Of a stretch of 64,000 nt of DNA, positions 26,066 through 34,930 are shown piece by piece. The notes under the pieces were generated by a model. It made no database searches. It was not told where the DNA came from and saw only the letters and a list, made by a program, of their open reading frames with translations. The stretch's first letter is position 1, and every line of letters begins with the position of its first letter. The translations under genes and the position numbers were made by a program. Source of the DNA: Pseudomonas sp. HN11 (GTDB lineage Bacteria > Pseudomonadota > Gammaproteobacteria > Pseudomonadales > Pseudomonadaceae); assembly GCF_021390155.1 (NCBI RefSeq), contig NZ_CP089985.1, forward strand, positions 6,209,118 through 6,273,117, written 5' to 3'.

Positions 26066-27096
26066 TGTTCGGCTCCCTGGATGATCAAGCGGGAGTCGTC
26101 TTTCGGATCGACCGTGGTCACGGCACCGGCCTGGCCGAGAATCTTCGGCAAGCGCTCGCGGTACAGACGCAGCAGCAGGCCCGGGTCTTTCACCTTGGCC
26201 AGGCTGACGACGGTCGCGGTTTGCGCCTGGGCGTTGGCCAGACGCTCGCTGGCCTGGGCGTGGGCGACTTGCACCAGGCGGTCGGCCTGCTGAGTCGCGG
26301 TCTGGGTGAGTTTTTCCGCGTCGGTGCGCGCGTTGGCCACGGCCTTGTCGGCTTGCTGGCTGGCCGTCAGTACGGCGTTAAAGGCATTCACCGCCGGGCC
26401 CGGCAGGCTCGATTGCACATCGACACGGGTCACTACGATGCCCAGTCCCAAGCCTGTGGAAGCCAGTTCCGTGAGGCGTTTATTGATGCCTTGCACCAAG
26501 TCGCCGCGCAACCGTTCACGGCGTTCGGCGGCGCCGTTGTCGGTGCCGATCAATTCAGGTCGCGCTACCAAAATAGTGTCCAAGTCCCGCGCCGCGGTGA
26601 GCGCCACGGCGCTGCGCGTCACCAGCCTGTCCAGGGCCGGCAACACATGATCGCCCTGCAACACAAACGCATAGGGTTCGGTGACCTTGTAGAACACCCG
26701 AACATCCAGTTGCACCACACCGGCATCCCCCGTTAGCAGGTAACCGGAACCGGCCAGCGCATCACTCAACGGCGTGGCGAAACTGGCTACACGGTCGGCC
26801 TGGATCGCCGCGTCGGAGCGCAGCAGGTTCTCCACACGGCGTTCGATCACGCGGTCAGCCGCCGGAAGCAACACCACCTGCTCGAACGGCTGCGGCCACG
26901 CCAGCAACAGCCCGGCATTCTGGATGCGGTCGAGCGCGCCGAAATGCAGGACCACTGCACGGTTCTGCGGGTCGATCTGGCGCACATTGGAAAACGCCCA
27001 GGCCAATGCCGCCAATACCGTCACCGCGTACAACGCCAGGAAGGTCAAACGCCCGGCCTGGATCCATGGGCTGTCCGGGCTGGCACGCTCAGTCAT
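26062..27096 (-). CDS. SPFH domain protein (HflK/HflC-like), third SPFH gene
   Basis: 344 aa. One membrane helix (LTFLALYAVTVLAALAWAFS) then an SPFH/band 7 domain (VRQIDPQNRAVVLHFGAL), ending with an Ala/Gln coiled coil (KAVANARTDAEKLTQTATQQ). HflK and HflC form a membrane cage around the FtsH protease; this is a paralogue away from the hflX locus. It overlaps the ATPase start and the preceding gene's stop (ATGA both sides), so the products are made together. Confidence 0.85.
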   Translation of the reverse strand: MTERASPDSPWIQAGRLTFLALYAVTVLAALAWAFSNVRQIDPQNRAVVLHFGALDRIQNAGLLLAWPQPFEQVVLLPAADRVIERRVENLLRSDAAIQADRVASFATPLSDALAGSGYLLTGDAGVVQLDVRVFYKVTEPYAFVLQGDHVLPALDRLVTRSAVALTAARDLDTILVARPELIGTDNGAAERRERLRGDLVQGINKRLTELASTGLGLGIVVTRVDVQSSLPGPAVNAFNAVLTASQQADKAVANARTDAEKLTQTATQQADRLVQVAHAQASERLANAQAQTATVVSLAKVKDPGLLLRLYRERLPKILGQAGAVTTVDPKDDSRLIIQGAEQ

Positions 27097-28079
27097 GGCT
27101 GGACGTCCTTCGGCCCGTCCACCAAGGCGCGGAACGGTGCGGCGTCGGTGCGCAGGATGATTTTGGTACCTGGAGTGACCACGGTGCCCAAGGTGTCGAG
27201 AGACCGCAGCAAGTTGTAAAGCTGTGGATTACCCGCATAGGCACGGCCATAGATCTGCGCCGCTTCGACCCGCGATTGCGCTTCGATATCGGCAGCCTTC
27301 ACCGTGGCATCGGCCTGCACAATCCGCGCATCACGCTCGGCGGCGGAACGGATCTGCGCGGCTTCACGCTTGCCCACGGCGGTGCGTTCGGTGGCGATGG
27401 TTTCACGCTCGGCGCGCATGCGGTCGACCGTGGCGGTAAGGGTCACTGATGGCAAAGTGAGCCGCTCGATACCCACCTGGGCTACACGCACGCCATAGGT
27501 GGCGAGCAATTGTTGATCAATCTGCTGGCGCAACTGCGCTTCGAAATCAGCGATGCGCACTTGGCTGGCGTCAGTGTTGATCAGGCTGGACAGGTCGAAG
27601 CTGGCCGCCGTGGTTTCCAGCGCCGAGCCAACGAAGGTGCGAATCTGCCGCGCCGCTTCATCTGGCTGGTTCTGCACGGCGCGCATAAAGCGTTGCACGT
27701 TGTCCGCGTCGCCCTGCACCTGCCACGCCACGTACGCCTGCACGATGATGCGCAGTCCGTCGCGGGTGCCCACATCCTGCAAACCGCTGGAGGTGGTGCG
27801 CAGACGCAAATCCACCGGGATCGCCGCCTCGAACGGCGCCGGCCAGCACCAGCCAAGGCCCGGCTCCAACAGCACCCGCGACGGGTTACCGAAACGGGTA
27901 ATCACCGTGGCCTCGCCGGAACGCACTTGCACGAGGCTGGCGGCGGCAACCGCAAACAGCACCAGCAACAGCGCCCAGGCCATACGCCGCCAGGGGAACG
28001 GGCCGGCCGCTTGTTCATCACCGTGATGATGGTGGTGATGACCGTGATGATGACCGTGATCGTGAGAATGAGCGCTCAA
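27093..28079 (-). CDS. SPFH domain protein with His-rich N-terminus
   Basis: 328 aa. The first 20 residues carry a run of His (HDHGHHHGHHHHHHGD), a likely cytoplasmic metal-binding tail. Next are a membrane helix (MAWALLLVLFAVAAASLV) and an SPFH domain (EATVITRFGNPSRVLLEPGL) with the HflC-like RTVDRMRAERETIATE and RDARIVQADATVKAADIEAQ helix. His-rich tails on SPFH proteins are unusual and fit the Zur-like box of this operon. Overlaps the next gene by ATGA. Confidence 0.87.
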   Translation of the reverse strand: MSAHSHDHGHHHGHHHHHHGDEQAAGPFPWRRMAWALLLVLFAVAAASLVQVRSGEATVITRFGNPSRVLLEPGLGWCWPAPFEAAIPVDLRLRTTSSGLQDVGTRDGLRIIVQAYVAWQVQGDADNVQRFMRAVQNQPDEAARQIRTFVGSALETTAASFDLSSLINTDASQVRIADFEAQLRQQIDQQLLATYGVRVAQVGIERLTLPSVTLTATVDRMRAERETIATERTAVGKREAAQIRSAAERDARIVQADATVKAADIEAQSRVEAAQIYGRAYAGNPQLYNLLRSLDTLGTVVTPGTKIILRTDAAPFRALVDGPKDVQP

Positions 28080-28091
28080 CAGACAGACTCC

Positions 28092-29996
28092 TTATTGAAC
28101 GGCTTTACGCGGCACCGAGGGATCGGCCGGCAAGGTAAAAGAACGCAGATCGATCGTCGGCGCGCCGTCGGCACCGAGGCGATGATCCAGAATCAGCAGC
28201 TTGGCATGGGCCAGGCCCTGGCTGAGTTGACCGAGATACTGTTCCAGCACAAACGCCTGGCCGGCCGTGGCGTAGGCCTTTTGTTCGGCGGCGAAGCGCA
28301 GATTGGCCGCTTGCGCGCCCGCGTTCACTTCGCGGGCAGTGGCGGTGGCCTGGTCGCGGACGGTGCTGGCTTGCAGCAACGCTTGGTTGGTGTGTTCGCT
28401 GGCCGCGCCGCGCTCACGGGAGATCAGGGCCTGGGCGCCGATCTGTGCAGCCTGCACACCGTGATAAGCGTTGGCGGCTCCGGCCGGTGGGTGGATCGCC
28501 TCCACCACCGTGGCGAGAATTTCTACGCCGCTGTCGAGTTTTTGCAGGTCGGCCTGCACAGCGCGGCCAATTTCCTCGGCCAGGCTGGTGCGTTGTTCGC
28601 CGAGCAATTCGTCGAGGGTGCGCGAGGCAAAATCATGCACGAGGATGCGGCTGGCGATGCTGCGGATCAGGGTCGGTACGTCCGCGCTGTTATAGGTGGC
28701 GGCGAGCGCGGCCTGGTCGGTGAGGCCGATGCGGTAGACGAACCGCACATCCATATTGACGATCTGGAAGCTCTGTTTGTCGCCGCTGCTGCTGGCGATC
28801 ACCTGGGACTTGTCATTCACATGGCTGGCGTCCCACAAGCGATTGGCAATCAACGGCGCCGGGCCTTCGGCAGGGGCCAGTTCCGGCGTGGCGGCTTCGC
28901 TGACGCTGGTAGCCAATTCATGCACCACACCGTTTTCCACGCTGATCACGCGGCCCAATGGCCACGGCAACCCCGCATGCAAGCCAGGGCCGAAGACCTG
29001 CACCGGCTTGCCGAAACGTTCATAGATCCCACGGCCTTGCAGGGGCACTTCGTGCACGCCGGTGAGCGCCCAGCCTACCGCCAATACCACCAACAACACG
29101 GGAAGGAACGCCCGGCGCATGTAGGTAAACGCCCAGATCTGACGCAGGTCGATGCCAAAGCGGTTGTGCAATTCATGTTGCAACGCGAGCAAGGGTTGCG
29201 GCGGCCAGCGCAACAGCCCGGCGATAAAGCTTTGCGCCATCAGGCGGGGTTCCAGGCGTGGCTGGCGTGGGCTGAACAGGGACAGCACCGCTCTTGATAG
29301 AAACTCCAGCGAGACGAGTGCCGGCAGCAAGCCGATCAATACGGCCACCCTCAGGGGCCAGACTGAGTTTGCACCGGCAAACAGCAGACACACCGCACTG
29401 ACCACCAGGCAAATAATCGCCACCCGGCTCAACTGCGCCAGTTGCGAGGCTTCGGGCCATTGCGCTGCGGTCTCCTGTGCAAGACAGCGTTCAAACACCA
29501 GCAACCCGAACGCCAATCCCAACCCCAGCGCAGCACCGATGCTTGCCGATTGACCGACCGTTGCGGCGGGCAAGGCCAGGTTCCAGAACTCGACAAGGCT
29601 GACCAGCGCCAGCAACGACCAGCCGCCGAGCCACAATACCGGCGCGCCGATCTGTTGGCCAAAACGCTGCGCAAGGCGCGCATACCGGCTTGCGTCTTCA
29701 ACCGGCACATCAACCGACGGTTCTTCCAACGCCTGGGCACGCCAATCCGCCACCCACCACGCCGATTGCAAACCCGCCACCAGCAGCAACAATGCCGACG
29801 CACAGTTGATCAACACCACCGGCCAGATCGACAACGGCGCAAACAACGCGACAAACAGCGCCAGCACCCAGCCGGCAACGGCCAACACCGTCAGGCTGAT
29901 ACCGGCCCGGCGCAATCGACGGGCATGGAACAGCCCTTGTTGAAACCGCGGAAGGCCTTCCACCGAAGCGCCGTCAGCTTCCAGATCCACTTGCAT
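28092..29996 (-). CDS. Multi-spanning SPFH domain protein (HflK-like)
   Basis: 634 aa from ATG 29996; a TTG at 30020 would add eight residues. The N-terminal ~300 residues are hydrophobic, with about six membrane helices, and are not part of typical HflK. A further helix (FLPVLLVVLAVGWALTGV) leads into the SPFH domain (PLQGRGIYERFGKPVQVFGPGLH), then a long Ala/Gln/Glu helix (RERGAASEHTNQALLQ). First gene of the four-gene leftward operon; the Zur-like box lies 28 bases upstream. Confidence 0.82.
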   Translation of the reverse strand: MQVDLEADGASVEGLPRFQQGLFHARRLRRAGISLTVLAVAGWVLALFVALFAPLSIWPVVLINCASALLLLVAGLQSAWWVADWRAQALEEPSVDVPVEDASRYARLAQRFGQQIGAPVLWLGGWSLLALVSLVEFWNLALPAATVGQSASIGAALGLGLAFGLLVFERCLAQETAAQWPEASQLAQLSRVAIICLVVSAVCLLFAGANSVWPLRVAVLIGLLPALVSLEFLSRAVLSLFSPRQPRLEPRLMAQSFIAGLLRWPPQPLLALQHELHNRFGIDLRQIWAFTYMRRAFLPVLLVVLAVGWALTGVHEVPLQGRGIYERFGKPVQVFGPGLHAGLPWPLGRVISVENGVVHELATSVSEAATPELAPAEGPAPLIANRLWDASHVNDKSQVIASSSGDKQSFQIVNMDVRFVYRIGLTDQAALAATYNSADVPTLIRSIASRILVHDFASRTLDELLGEQRTSLAEEIGRAVQADLQKLDSGVEILATVVEAIHPPAGAANAYHGVQAAQIGAQALISRERGAASEHTNQALLQASTVRDQATATAREVNAGAQAANLRFAAEQKAYATAGQAFVLEQYLGQLSQGLAHAKLLILDHRLGADGAPTIDLRSFTLPADPSVPRKAVQ

Positions 29997-30023
29997 CCAC
30001 TTATGTCCGCTCGCACACAATTA

Positions 30024-30036
30024 GTTACGATATAAC
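30024..30036. promoter_or_regulatory. Zur-like box upstream of the SPFH/ATPase operon
   Basis: GTTACGATATAAC differs from the consensus GTTATANTATAAC at two positions (5 and 6). It lies 28 bases from the start of the first SPFH gene, the same distance range as the two perfect boxes in this window. The rightward neighbour starts 146 bases away and is less likely to be the target. Confidence 0.65.
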
Positions 30037-30181
30037 ACAAGGCGTGAAATTTTTGTTTGCTTAGAGGCAGACCGTGACTAACCCCCCAGAAACACACGCC
30101 ATCACTGGTGCAGGCCACGATTAATCGGCACACTCCAGAACAGTTTTTCGCGGGTCCACAGACAAGGAAGCGTCACCTCCC

Positions 30182-30805
30182 ATGATTTCGATCTATCAGC
30201 TCAAACCGCGCTTTCAAAATCTGCTGCGCCCTCTCGTGCAACGTCTCTATGACAATGGCACCACCGCCAACCAAATCACCGTGCTGGCCGGTGTGATTTC
30301 CTTGCTGGTCGGCCTGCTGATCGCCAGTTTCGCCCAATATCTATGGCTGTTTGCGTTGATCCCGCTGTGGATGATCCTGCGCATGGCCCTCAACGCCATC
30401 GATGGCATGCTCGCCCGTGAATTCGGCCAGCAGTCGCGCCTGGGCGCCTACCTGAATGAACTGTGTGATGTGATCGCCGACAGCGCGCTGATCCTGCCGT
30501 TTGCGTTGATCCCCGGCGTGAGCCTGGCGCCGGTGCTGCTGGTGGCGTTGTTGGCGGTGTTCAGCGAATACGCCGGCGTGCTGGGGCCGATGGTGGGAGC
30601 ATCGCGGCGCTATGACGGGCCGATGGGCAAAAGTGATCGCGCCTTCGTACTCGGCGTGCTGGCCACCGGCGTGGCGCTGGGCTGGCTGGGCGCGGGCTGG
30701 ATCGACGCGGTGATGTGGCTGGTGGCGGCCCTGCTCGCCTACACCTTGGTCAATCGGGTGCGCCAGGGCCTCAAAGAACAAAAAGAAACCTCACCGATTG
30801 CATAA
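30182..30805 (+). CDS. CDP-alcohol phosphatidyltransferase (YnbA-like)
   Basis: 207 aa, about six membrane helices. It transfers a phosphatidyl group from CDP-diacylglycerol to an alcohol. The signature DGMLAREFGQQSRLGAYLNE fits DGx2ARx8Gx3, but the first and third Asp of the usual D-x2-DG ... G-x3-D-x3-D motif are Asn (NAID and GAYLN); the catalytic last Asp is kept (LCD). This resembles E. coli YnbA, whose substrate is unknown. First gene of a six-gene operon, 11 bases before the next. Confidence 0.86.
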   Translation: MISIYQLKPRFQNLLRPLVQRLYDNGTTANQITVLAGVISLLVGLLIASFAQYLWLFALIPLWMILRMALNAIDGMLAREFGQQSRLGAYLNELCDVIADSALILPFALIPGVSLAPVLLVALLAVFSEYAGVLGPMVGASRRYDGPMGKSDRAFVLGVLATGVALGWLGAGWIDAVMWLVAALLAYTLVNRVRQGLKEQKETSPIA

Positions 30806-30816
30806 GGATTTTTGCG

Positions 30817-32565
30817 ATGCGCGAACAGCAAGAGCACACCTTCAGTACCCATGACGGCGTCGAGCTTTTCTACCGGCACTGGCCAGCCACGGAGAATACC
30901 GGGCCGCGCAAGGCAATCGTGTTGTTCCATCGAGGCCATGAGCATTCGGGGCGTATCGCCCACCTGGTGGATGAGCTGAACCTGCCGCACTTCGACTTTT
31001 TCGCCTGGGACGCCCGTGGCCATGGCCAATCCCCCGGCGAGCGCGGTGACAGCCCCAGCTTCGCCACCAGCGCCCGTGATGTGCAGACCTTCTGCGACCA
31101 CATCGGGGCCGCCTATGGCATCGAGGAGGAAAACTTCGCCATCATCGCCCAAAGCGTTGGCGCGGTGATTGCCGCGACCTGGGTGCACGACTACGCGCCG
31201 AAGATCCGCGCGCTGGTGCTCGCTTCCCCGGCGTTCAAGGTCAAGCTCTACGTGCCCTTTGCACGGCCGGGCCTGGCGTTGATGCGCAAGTTTCGCGGCA
31301 ACTTTTTCGTCAACAGCTACGTTAAGGCCAAGTTCCTCAGCCATGACCCTGAGCGCGTGGCCTCCTATGACAGCGACCCGTTGATCACCAAGGCCATCTC
31401 GGTGAATGTGCTGCTCGGCCTGTACGAAGCGGCCGACCGGGTTGTCGCCGATGCCCAGGCGATCCAGGTGCCGACTCAACTGCTGGTCTCTGGCTCCGAC
31501 TTCGTCGTGCATCGCAAACCCCAGCAGCAATTTTTTGACCGCCTCGGCAGCCTGAAAAAAGAGCTGCACATTCTCCCCGGTTTCTTCCATGACACCCTCG
31601 GTGAGCGCGACCGCGCCACCGCCGTAAACAGCGCCCGGCGTTTCATCCTGCAGAACTTCGAACACCCGCTGGACCGCGCGTCACTGCTGGATGCCGACAA
31701 ACTGGGCGCCACCTGCGCCGAGTCTGAAGCCCTCGCCGCGCCACTACCGCGCAATTCCCTGCGCGACCTGTACTGGCGCCTGACCCGCGCCAGCATGGGC
31801 CTGGGCAAGAACCTGTCGGATGGCGTGAAGCTGGGCTTCGACACCGGTTTCGACTCCGGCAGCACCCTGGACTACGTGTACCGCAACACCCCCACCGGCA
31901 AGGGCGGGCTGGGGCGGATGATCGATACCAACTACCTCAACTCCATCGGTTGGCGCGGCATTCGCCAACGCAAGCTGAATGTCGAAGAGCTACTGCGCCT
32001 GGCGATGGCCACGTTGCGTGGGGAAGATCGTGAAGTACGCATTGTGGATATCGCCGCCGGCCACGGTCGCTACATTCTGGAAGCCTTACAGGGCGTGTCG
32101 CCGCTGCCGGAATCGATCCTGCTGCGTGACTACAGCGACATCAACGTGCGCGACGGTGGCGCGCTGATCCGCGAGAAGGGCCTTGGGGATATCGCGCAGT
32201 TCGTCAAAGGTGACGCGTTCGACCGTTTGGACCTGGCCGCGCTGGATCCGAAACCGACGCTGGCGGTGGTGTCCGGGTTGTACGAGTTGTTTGCCGATAA
32301 CGGCATGGTCGGCGGTTCATTGGCCGGACTGGCCGAAGCCGTGGAGGCCGGTGGCTACCTGGTCTACACCGGCCAGCCGTGGCACCCGCAACTGGAGCTG
32401 ATCGCCCGTGCGCTGACCAGCCACCGCCAGGGTCAGGCCTGGGTGATGCGTCGCCGCAGCCAGGCGGAAATGGACCAACTGGTGGAAGCGGCCGGTTTCC
32501 GCAAGATCACCCAGCGTGTGGATGAGTGGGGCATTTTCACCGTGTCCCTGGCACAGAAGATCTGA
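30817..32565 (+). CDS. Alpha/beta hydrolase-methyltransferase fusion (YnbC-like)
   Basis: 582 aa, two domains. Residues about 1-300 are a serine hydrolase of the monoacylglycerol-lipase type: LFHRGHEHSGR, FFAWDARGHGQSPG, nucleophile IAQSVGAV, acid and base in SGSDFVVH and GFFHDTLGE. From about residue 400 a class I methyltransferase domain follows (EVRIVDIAAGHGRYILEAL). The same fusion is found in E. coli YnbC (585 aa). AAGGA lies 9 bases before the ATG. Lipid is the likely substrate by context. Confidence 0.86.
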   Translation: MREQQEHTFSTHDGVELFYRHWPATENTGPRKAIVLFHRGHEHSGRIAHLVDELNLPHFDFFAWDARGHGQSPGERGDSPSFATSARDVQTFCDHIGAAYGIEEENFAIIAQSVGAVIAATWVHDYAPKIRALVLASPAFKVKLYVPFARPGLALMRKFRGNFFVNSYVKAKFLSHDPERVASYDSDPLITKAISVNVLLGLYEAADRVVADAQAIQVPTQLLVSGSDFVVHRKPQQQFFDRLGSLKKELHILPGFFHDTLGERDRATAVNSARRFILQNFEHPLDRASLLDADKLGATCAESEALAAPLPRNSLRDLYWRLTRASMGLGKNLSDGVKLGFDTGFDSGSTLDYVYRNTPTGKGGLGRMIDTNYLNSIGWRGIRQRKLNVEELLRLAMATLRGEDREVRIVDIAAGHGRYILEALQGVSPLPESILLRDYSDINVRDGGALIREKGLGDIAQFVKGDAFDRLDLAALDPKPTLAVVSGLYELFADNGMVGGSLAGLAEAVEAGGYLVYTGQPWHPQLELIARALTSHRQGQAWVMRRRSQAEMDQLVEAAGFRKITQRVDEWGIFTVSLAQKI

Positions 32566-32567
32566 GC

Positions 32568-33866
32568 ATGCGCGAACCCGGTTTGTTGAAACCAGCGGTA
32601 CTCTGGCTGTTGCTGTTGGCGCCGCTGTTTTTTAGCACCTACGGATTCGCCACCTGGGTCACCAGCCAGCGCAGCGACGTCGGCACGCTGGTGTTCGGCT
32701 GGGAAACCCATATGCCGTTCCTGGCCTGGACCATCGTGCCTTACTGGTCCATCGACCTGCTCTACGGGTTTTCCCTGCTGCTGCCCAACACCCGGTATGA
32801 GTTGAAACAACATGCGCTGCGCTTGCTGAGTGCCCAGGTGATCGCCGTGAGCTGCTTCCTGCTCTGGCCGCTGCGCTTCACCTTCGAGCGGCCGGAGCTG
32901 GACGGCGTGTTTGGCTGGCTGTTTGCGGTGCTGGCGGGGTTCGACAAGCCGTTCAACCAGGCGCCGTCGCTGCATATAGCGTTGCTGGTGATCCTGTGGG
33001 TCATGTACCAGCGCCATACCCAGGGTTTCTGGCGATGGTTGGTGCATGGCTGGTTCGTCTTGATCGGTATTTCGGTGCTGACCACTTATCAACACCACTT
33101 TATCGACTTACCCACAGGCGCCCTCGCCGGGTGGATTTGCGTGTGGCTGTGGCCGGTGGGACATCCGAACCCACTGTTGAATGCGCGGTTGACGCGGGAT
33201 CCCAAGCGTTGGCGGCTGGGTATACGTTACGGGCTGGGTGCTCTAATACTGGCGATTCTCGCCCTGGTACTGGGCGGTGGCTGGCTGTGGTTACTGTGGC
33301 CTGCGGTTTCTCTCGCCTTGGTCAAGGCAAACTATCTGGTGCTGGGTGCTTGGGGTTTCCAGAAACGCGCCGATGGCCGAATGTCGCCCGCCGCGCGCTG
33401 GCTGTATGCACCGTATAGGGCGGGCGCGTGGATTAACTCGCGCCTGTGGACACGCAAGCGTCCAAAGCCCGATCTGATGGTGGATAACGTCTGGCTTGGG
33501 CGAATTCCTGCGACAAATGAGCAGAAGCCCTTCAACGCTATCGTCGATTTATGCGCCGAATTGCCGATTGATCCACAGGGCCGCGCCTACCAATGCATTC
33601 CCGTGCTGGACCTGATCGCCCCAACTCCCGACGATTGCCTGCAAGCGGCACACGCCATCGAGCGCCTGCGCGCCAGCGGCCCGCTGCTGGTGTGCTGCGC
33701 ACTCGGCTACTCGCGCAGCGCTACCGCCGTTGCCGCCTGGTTGCTGCACACCGGACGCGCCGCGACGGTCGAGCAGGCGCTGACTATCATTCGTACAGCG
33801 CGGGCCGATGTGGTCCTGCACCCCGCACATCGTGAAGCATTGGAGGGTTTGCCCCATGCCGGCTGA
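32568..33866 (+). CDS. PAP2-like and dual-specificity phosphatase fusion (YnbD-like)
   Basis: 432 aa. The N-terminal half has about six membrane helices with a PAP2-like lipid phosphatase motif (APSLHIALLVILW and TTYQHHFIDLPTGALAG). The C-terminal ~110 residues form a dual-specificity phosphatase domain with the Cys-x5-Arg active site CCALGYSRSATAVAAW. E. coli YnbD has the same arrangement and length. Two bases after the hydrolase gene; the 3' end overlaps the next gene by 11 bases. Confidence 0.86.
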   Translation: MREPGLLKPAVLWLLLLAPLFFSTYGFATWVTSQRSDVGTLVFGWETHMPFLAWTIVPYWSIDLLYGFSLLLPNTRYELKQHALRLLSAQVIAVSCFLLWPLRFTFERPELDGVFGWLFAVLAGFDKPFNQAPSLHIALLVILWVMYQRHTQGFWRWLVHGWFVLIGISVLTTYQHHFIDLPTGALAGWICVWLWPVGHPNPLLNARLTRDPKRWRLGIRYGLGALILAILALVLGGGWLWLLWPAVSLALVKANYLVLGAWGFQKRADGRMSPAARWLYAPYRAGAWINSRLWTRKRPKPDLMVDNVWLGRIPATNEQKPFNAIVDLCAELPIDPQGRAYQCIPVLDLIAPTPDDCLQAAHAIERLRASGPLLVCCALGYSRSATAVAAWLLHTGRAATVEQALTIIRTARADVVLHPAHREALEGLPHAG

Positions 33867-34299
33867 TATGGAACTCCAAGTGGTCGCCAGCCTGTTACGG
33901 CGTGGCCGCTCGCTCGATCACTTATCCACAGGTCTGACCGTGGCCGGTGTGTTGTTCGGCCTGGCCCAGTTGTTGATGGCGAGTATCTCGACAATCTGTC
34001 TGCTGCTCAGCCTGTGGATGATTGTCCTCGGGCTGCTGCAAAAGTACTGGTCGCTGCGCGTGGCCTTCGACGCCGACCTGTTCGCCCTACTGGCCCGCGA
34101 CATTGATCGCACGTCAGACCTCGACCAAGCCTTGCTGAGCCTTGGCCTGCAATCGGCCAAGCGCATTGGTCGCCATTGGACCGAACGCCGTCGCGGCGCT
34201 CTAAAACTGTTGCGCAAACAAGCCTGGCTGCTGGGCGCGCAAGCGCTGCTGACCCTGGGCGTGATCCTCGCCAGCCCCTGGCTACCTTTCGCCGGATAA
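33856..34299 (+). CDS. Small membrane protein of the lipid cluster
   Basis: 147 aa, two membrane helices near residues 27-60 and one near the C-terminus (AWLLGAQALLTLGVILAS). No recognised domain. It overlaps the 3' end of the phosphatase gene and precedes the acyltransferase by 9 bases, so it is cotranscribed; a scaffold or partner role in lipid modification is an inference. Confidence 0.7.
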   Translation: MPADMELQVVASLLRRGRSLDHLSTGLTVAGVLFGLAQLLMASISTICLLLSLWMIVLGLLQKYWSLRVAFDADLFALLARDIDRTSDLDQALLSLGLQSAKRIGRHWTERRRGALKLLRKQAWLLGAQALLTLGVILASPWLPFAG

Positions 34300-34308
34300 G
34301 GAATCCCC

Positions 34309-34929
34309 ATGTTCGAACCCGTGGTCGCCACGCTGATTACCTCCATGGCCCGTACCGTTACTGGTGCCCGCAGCCTGTGGCTGGGATGCGCGCCGGTGCC
34401 GGTGCAACGCATCTACTTCGCCAACCACAGCAGCCACGGCGACTTCGTGTTGCTGTGGGCCTCGCTCCCGCAGAACCTGCGCAAATTCACGCGCCCGGTG
34501 GCAGGCAGCGATTACTGGAATGCAAGCGCCCTGCGTCGCTACATCATCAACCGCGTGTTCAACGGCGTGCTGATCGACCGCGAACGCAAGGACCCTGTGG
34601 ATAACCCTTTGCAACCCATGCTCAACGCCCTGGAAGATGGTGATTCGCTGATCATCTTCCCCGAAGGTACACGCAACCTCGAAGATGGCCTGCTGCCATT
34701 TAAAAGCGGCCTGTACCACCTGGCAAAAAGTTACCCACAGGCCGAACTGGTTCCTGTGTGGATCGCCAACCTCAACCGGGTCATGCCTAAAGGCCGCGTA
34801 TTGCCGCTGCCATTGTTGTGCACCACCAGCTTCGGCGCGCCGCTGCAACTGGAAGAAGGCGAAGACAAGACCACCTTTCTCGCCCGCACCCGCGATGCCC
34901 TGCTCGCCCTTGCCCCGGAGCATGTCTGA
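34309..34929 (+). CDS. Lysophospholipid acyltransferase (PlsC-like)
   Basis: 206 aa. Acyltransferase motif I NHSSHGDFVLL (HX4D) at about residue 38, motif II FNGVLIDRE and motif III FPEGTRNLEDGLLPFKSG. It would acylate a lysophospholipid or glycerol-phosphate derivative at the membrane. It follows the small membrane protein in the operon and ends just before the cytidylyltransferase start, with GGAG near the junction. Confidence 0.88.
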   Translation: MFEPVVATLITSMARTVTGARSLWLGCAPVPVQRIYFANHSSHGDFVLLWASLPQNLRKFTRPVAGSDYWNASALRRYIINRVFNGVLIDRERKDPVDNPLQPMLNALEDGDSLIIFPEGTRNLEDGLLPFKSGLYHLAKSYPQAELVPVWIANLNRVMPKGRVLPLPLLCTTSFGAPLQLEEGEDKTTFLARTRDALLALAPEHV

Positions 34930-34930
34930 C

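Noticed and set aside
27510..29297. 595-codon open frame on the plus strand
   Set aside because: Antisense to the SPFH genes; composition rich in His, Gln and Arg is typical of shadow translation.
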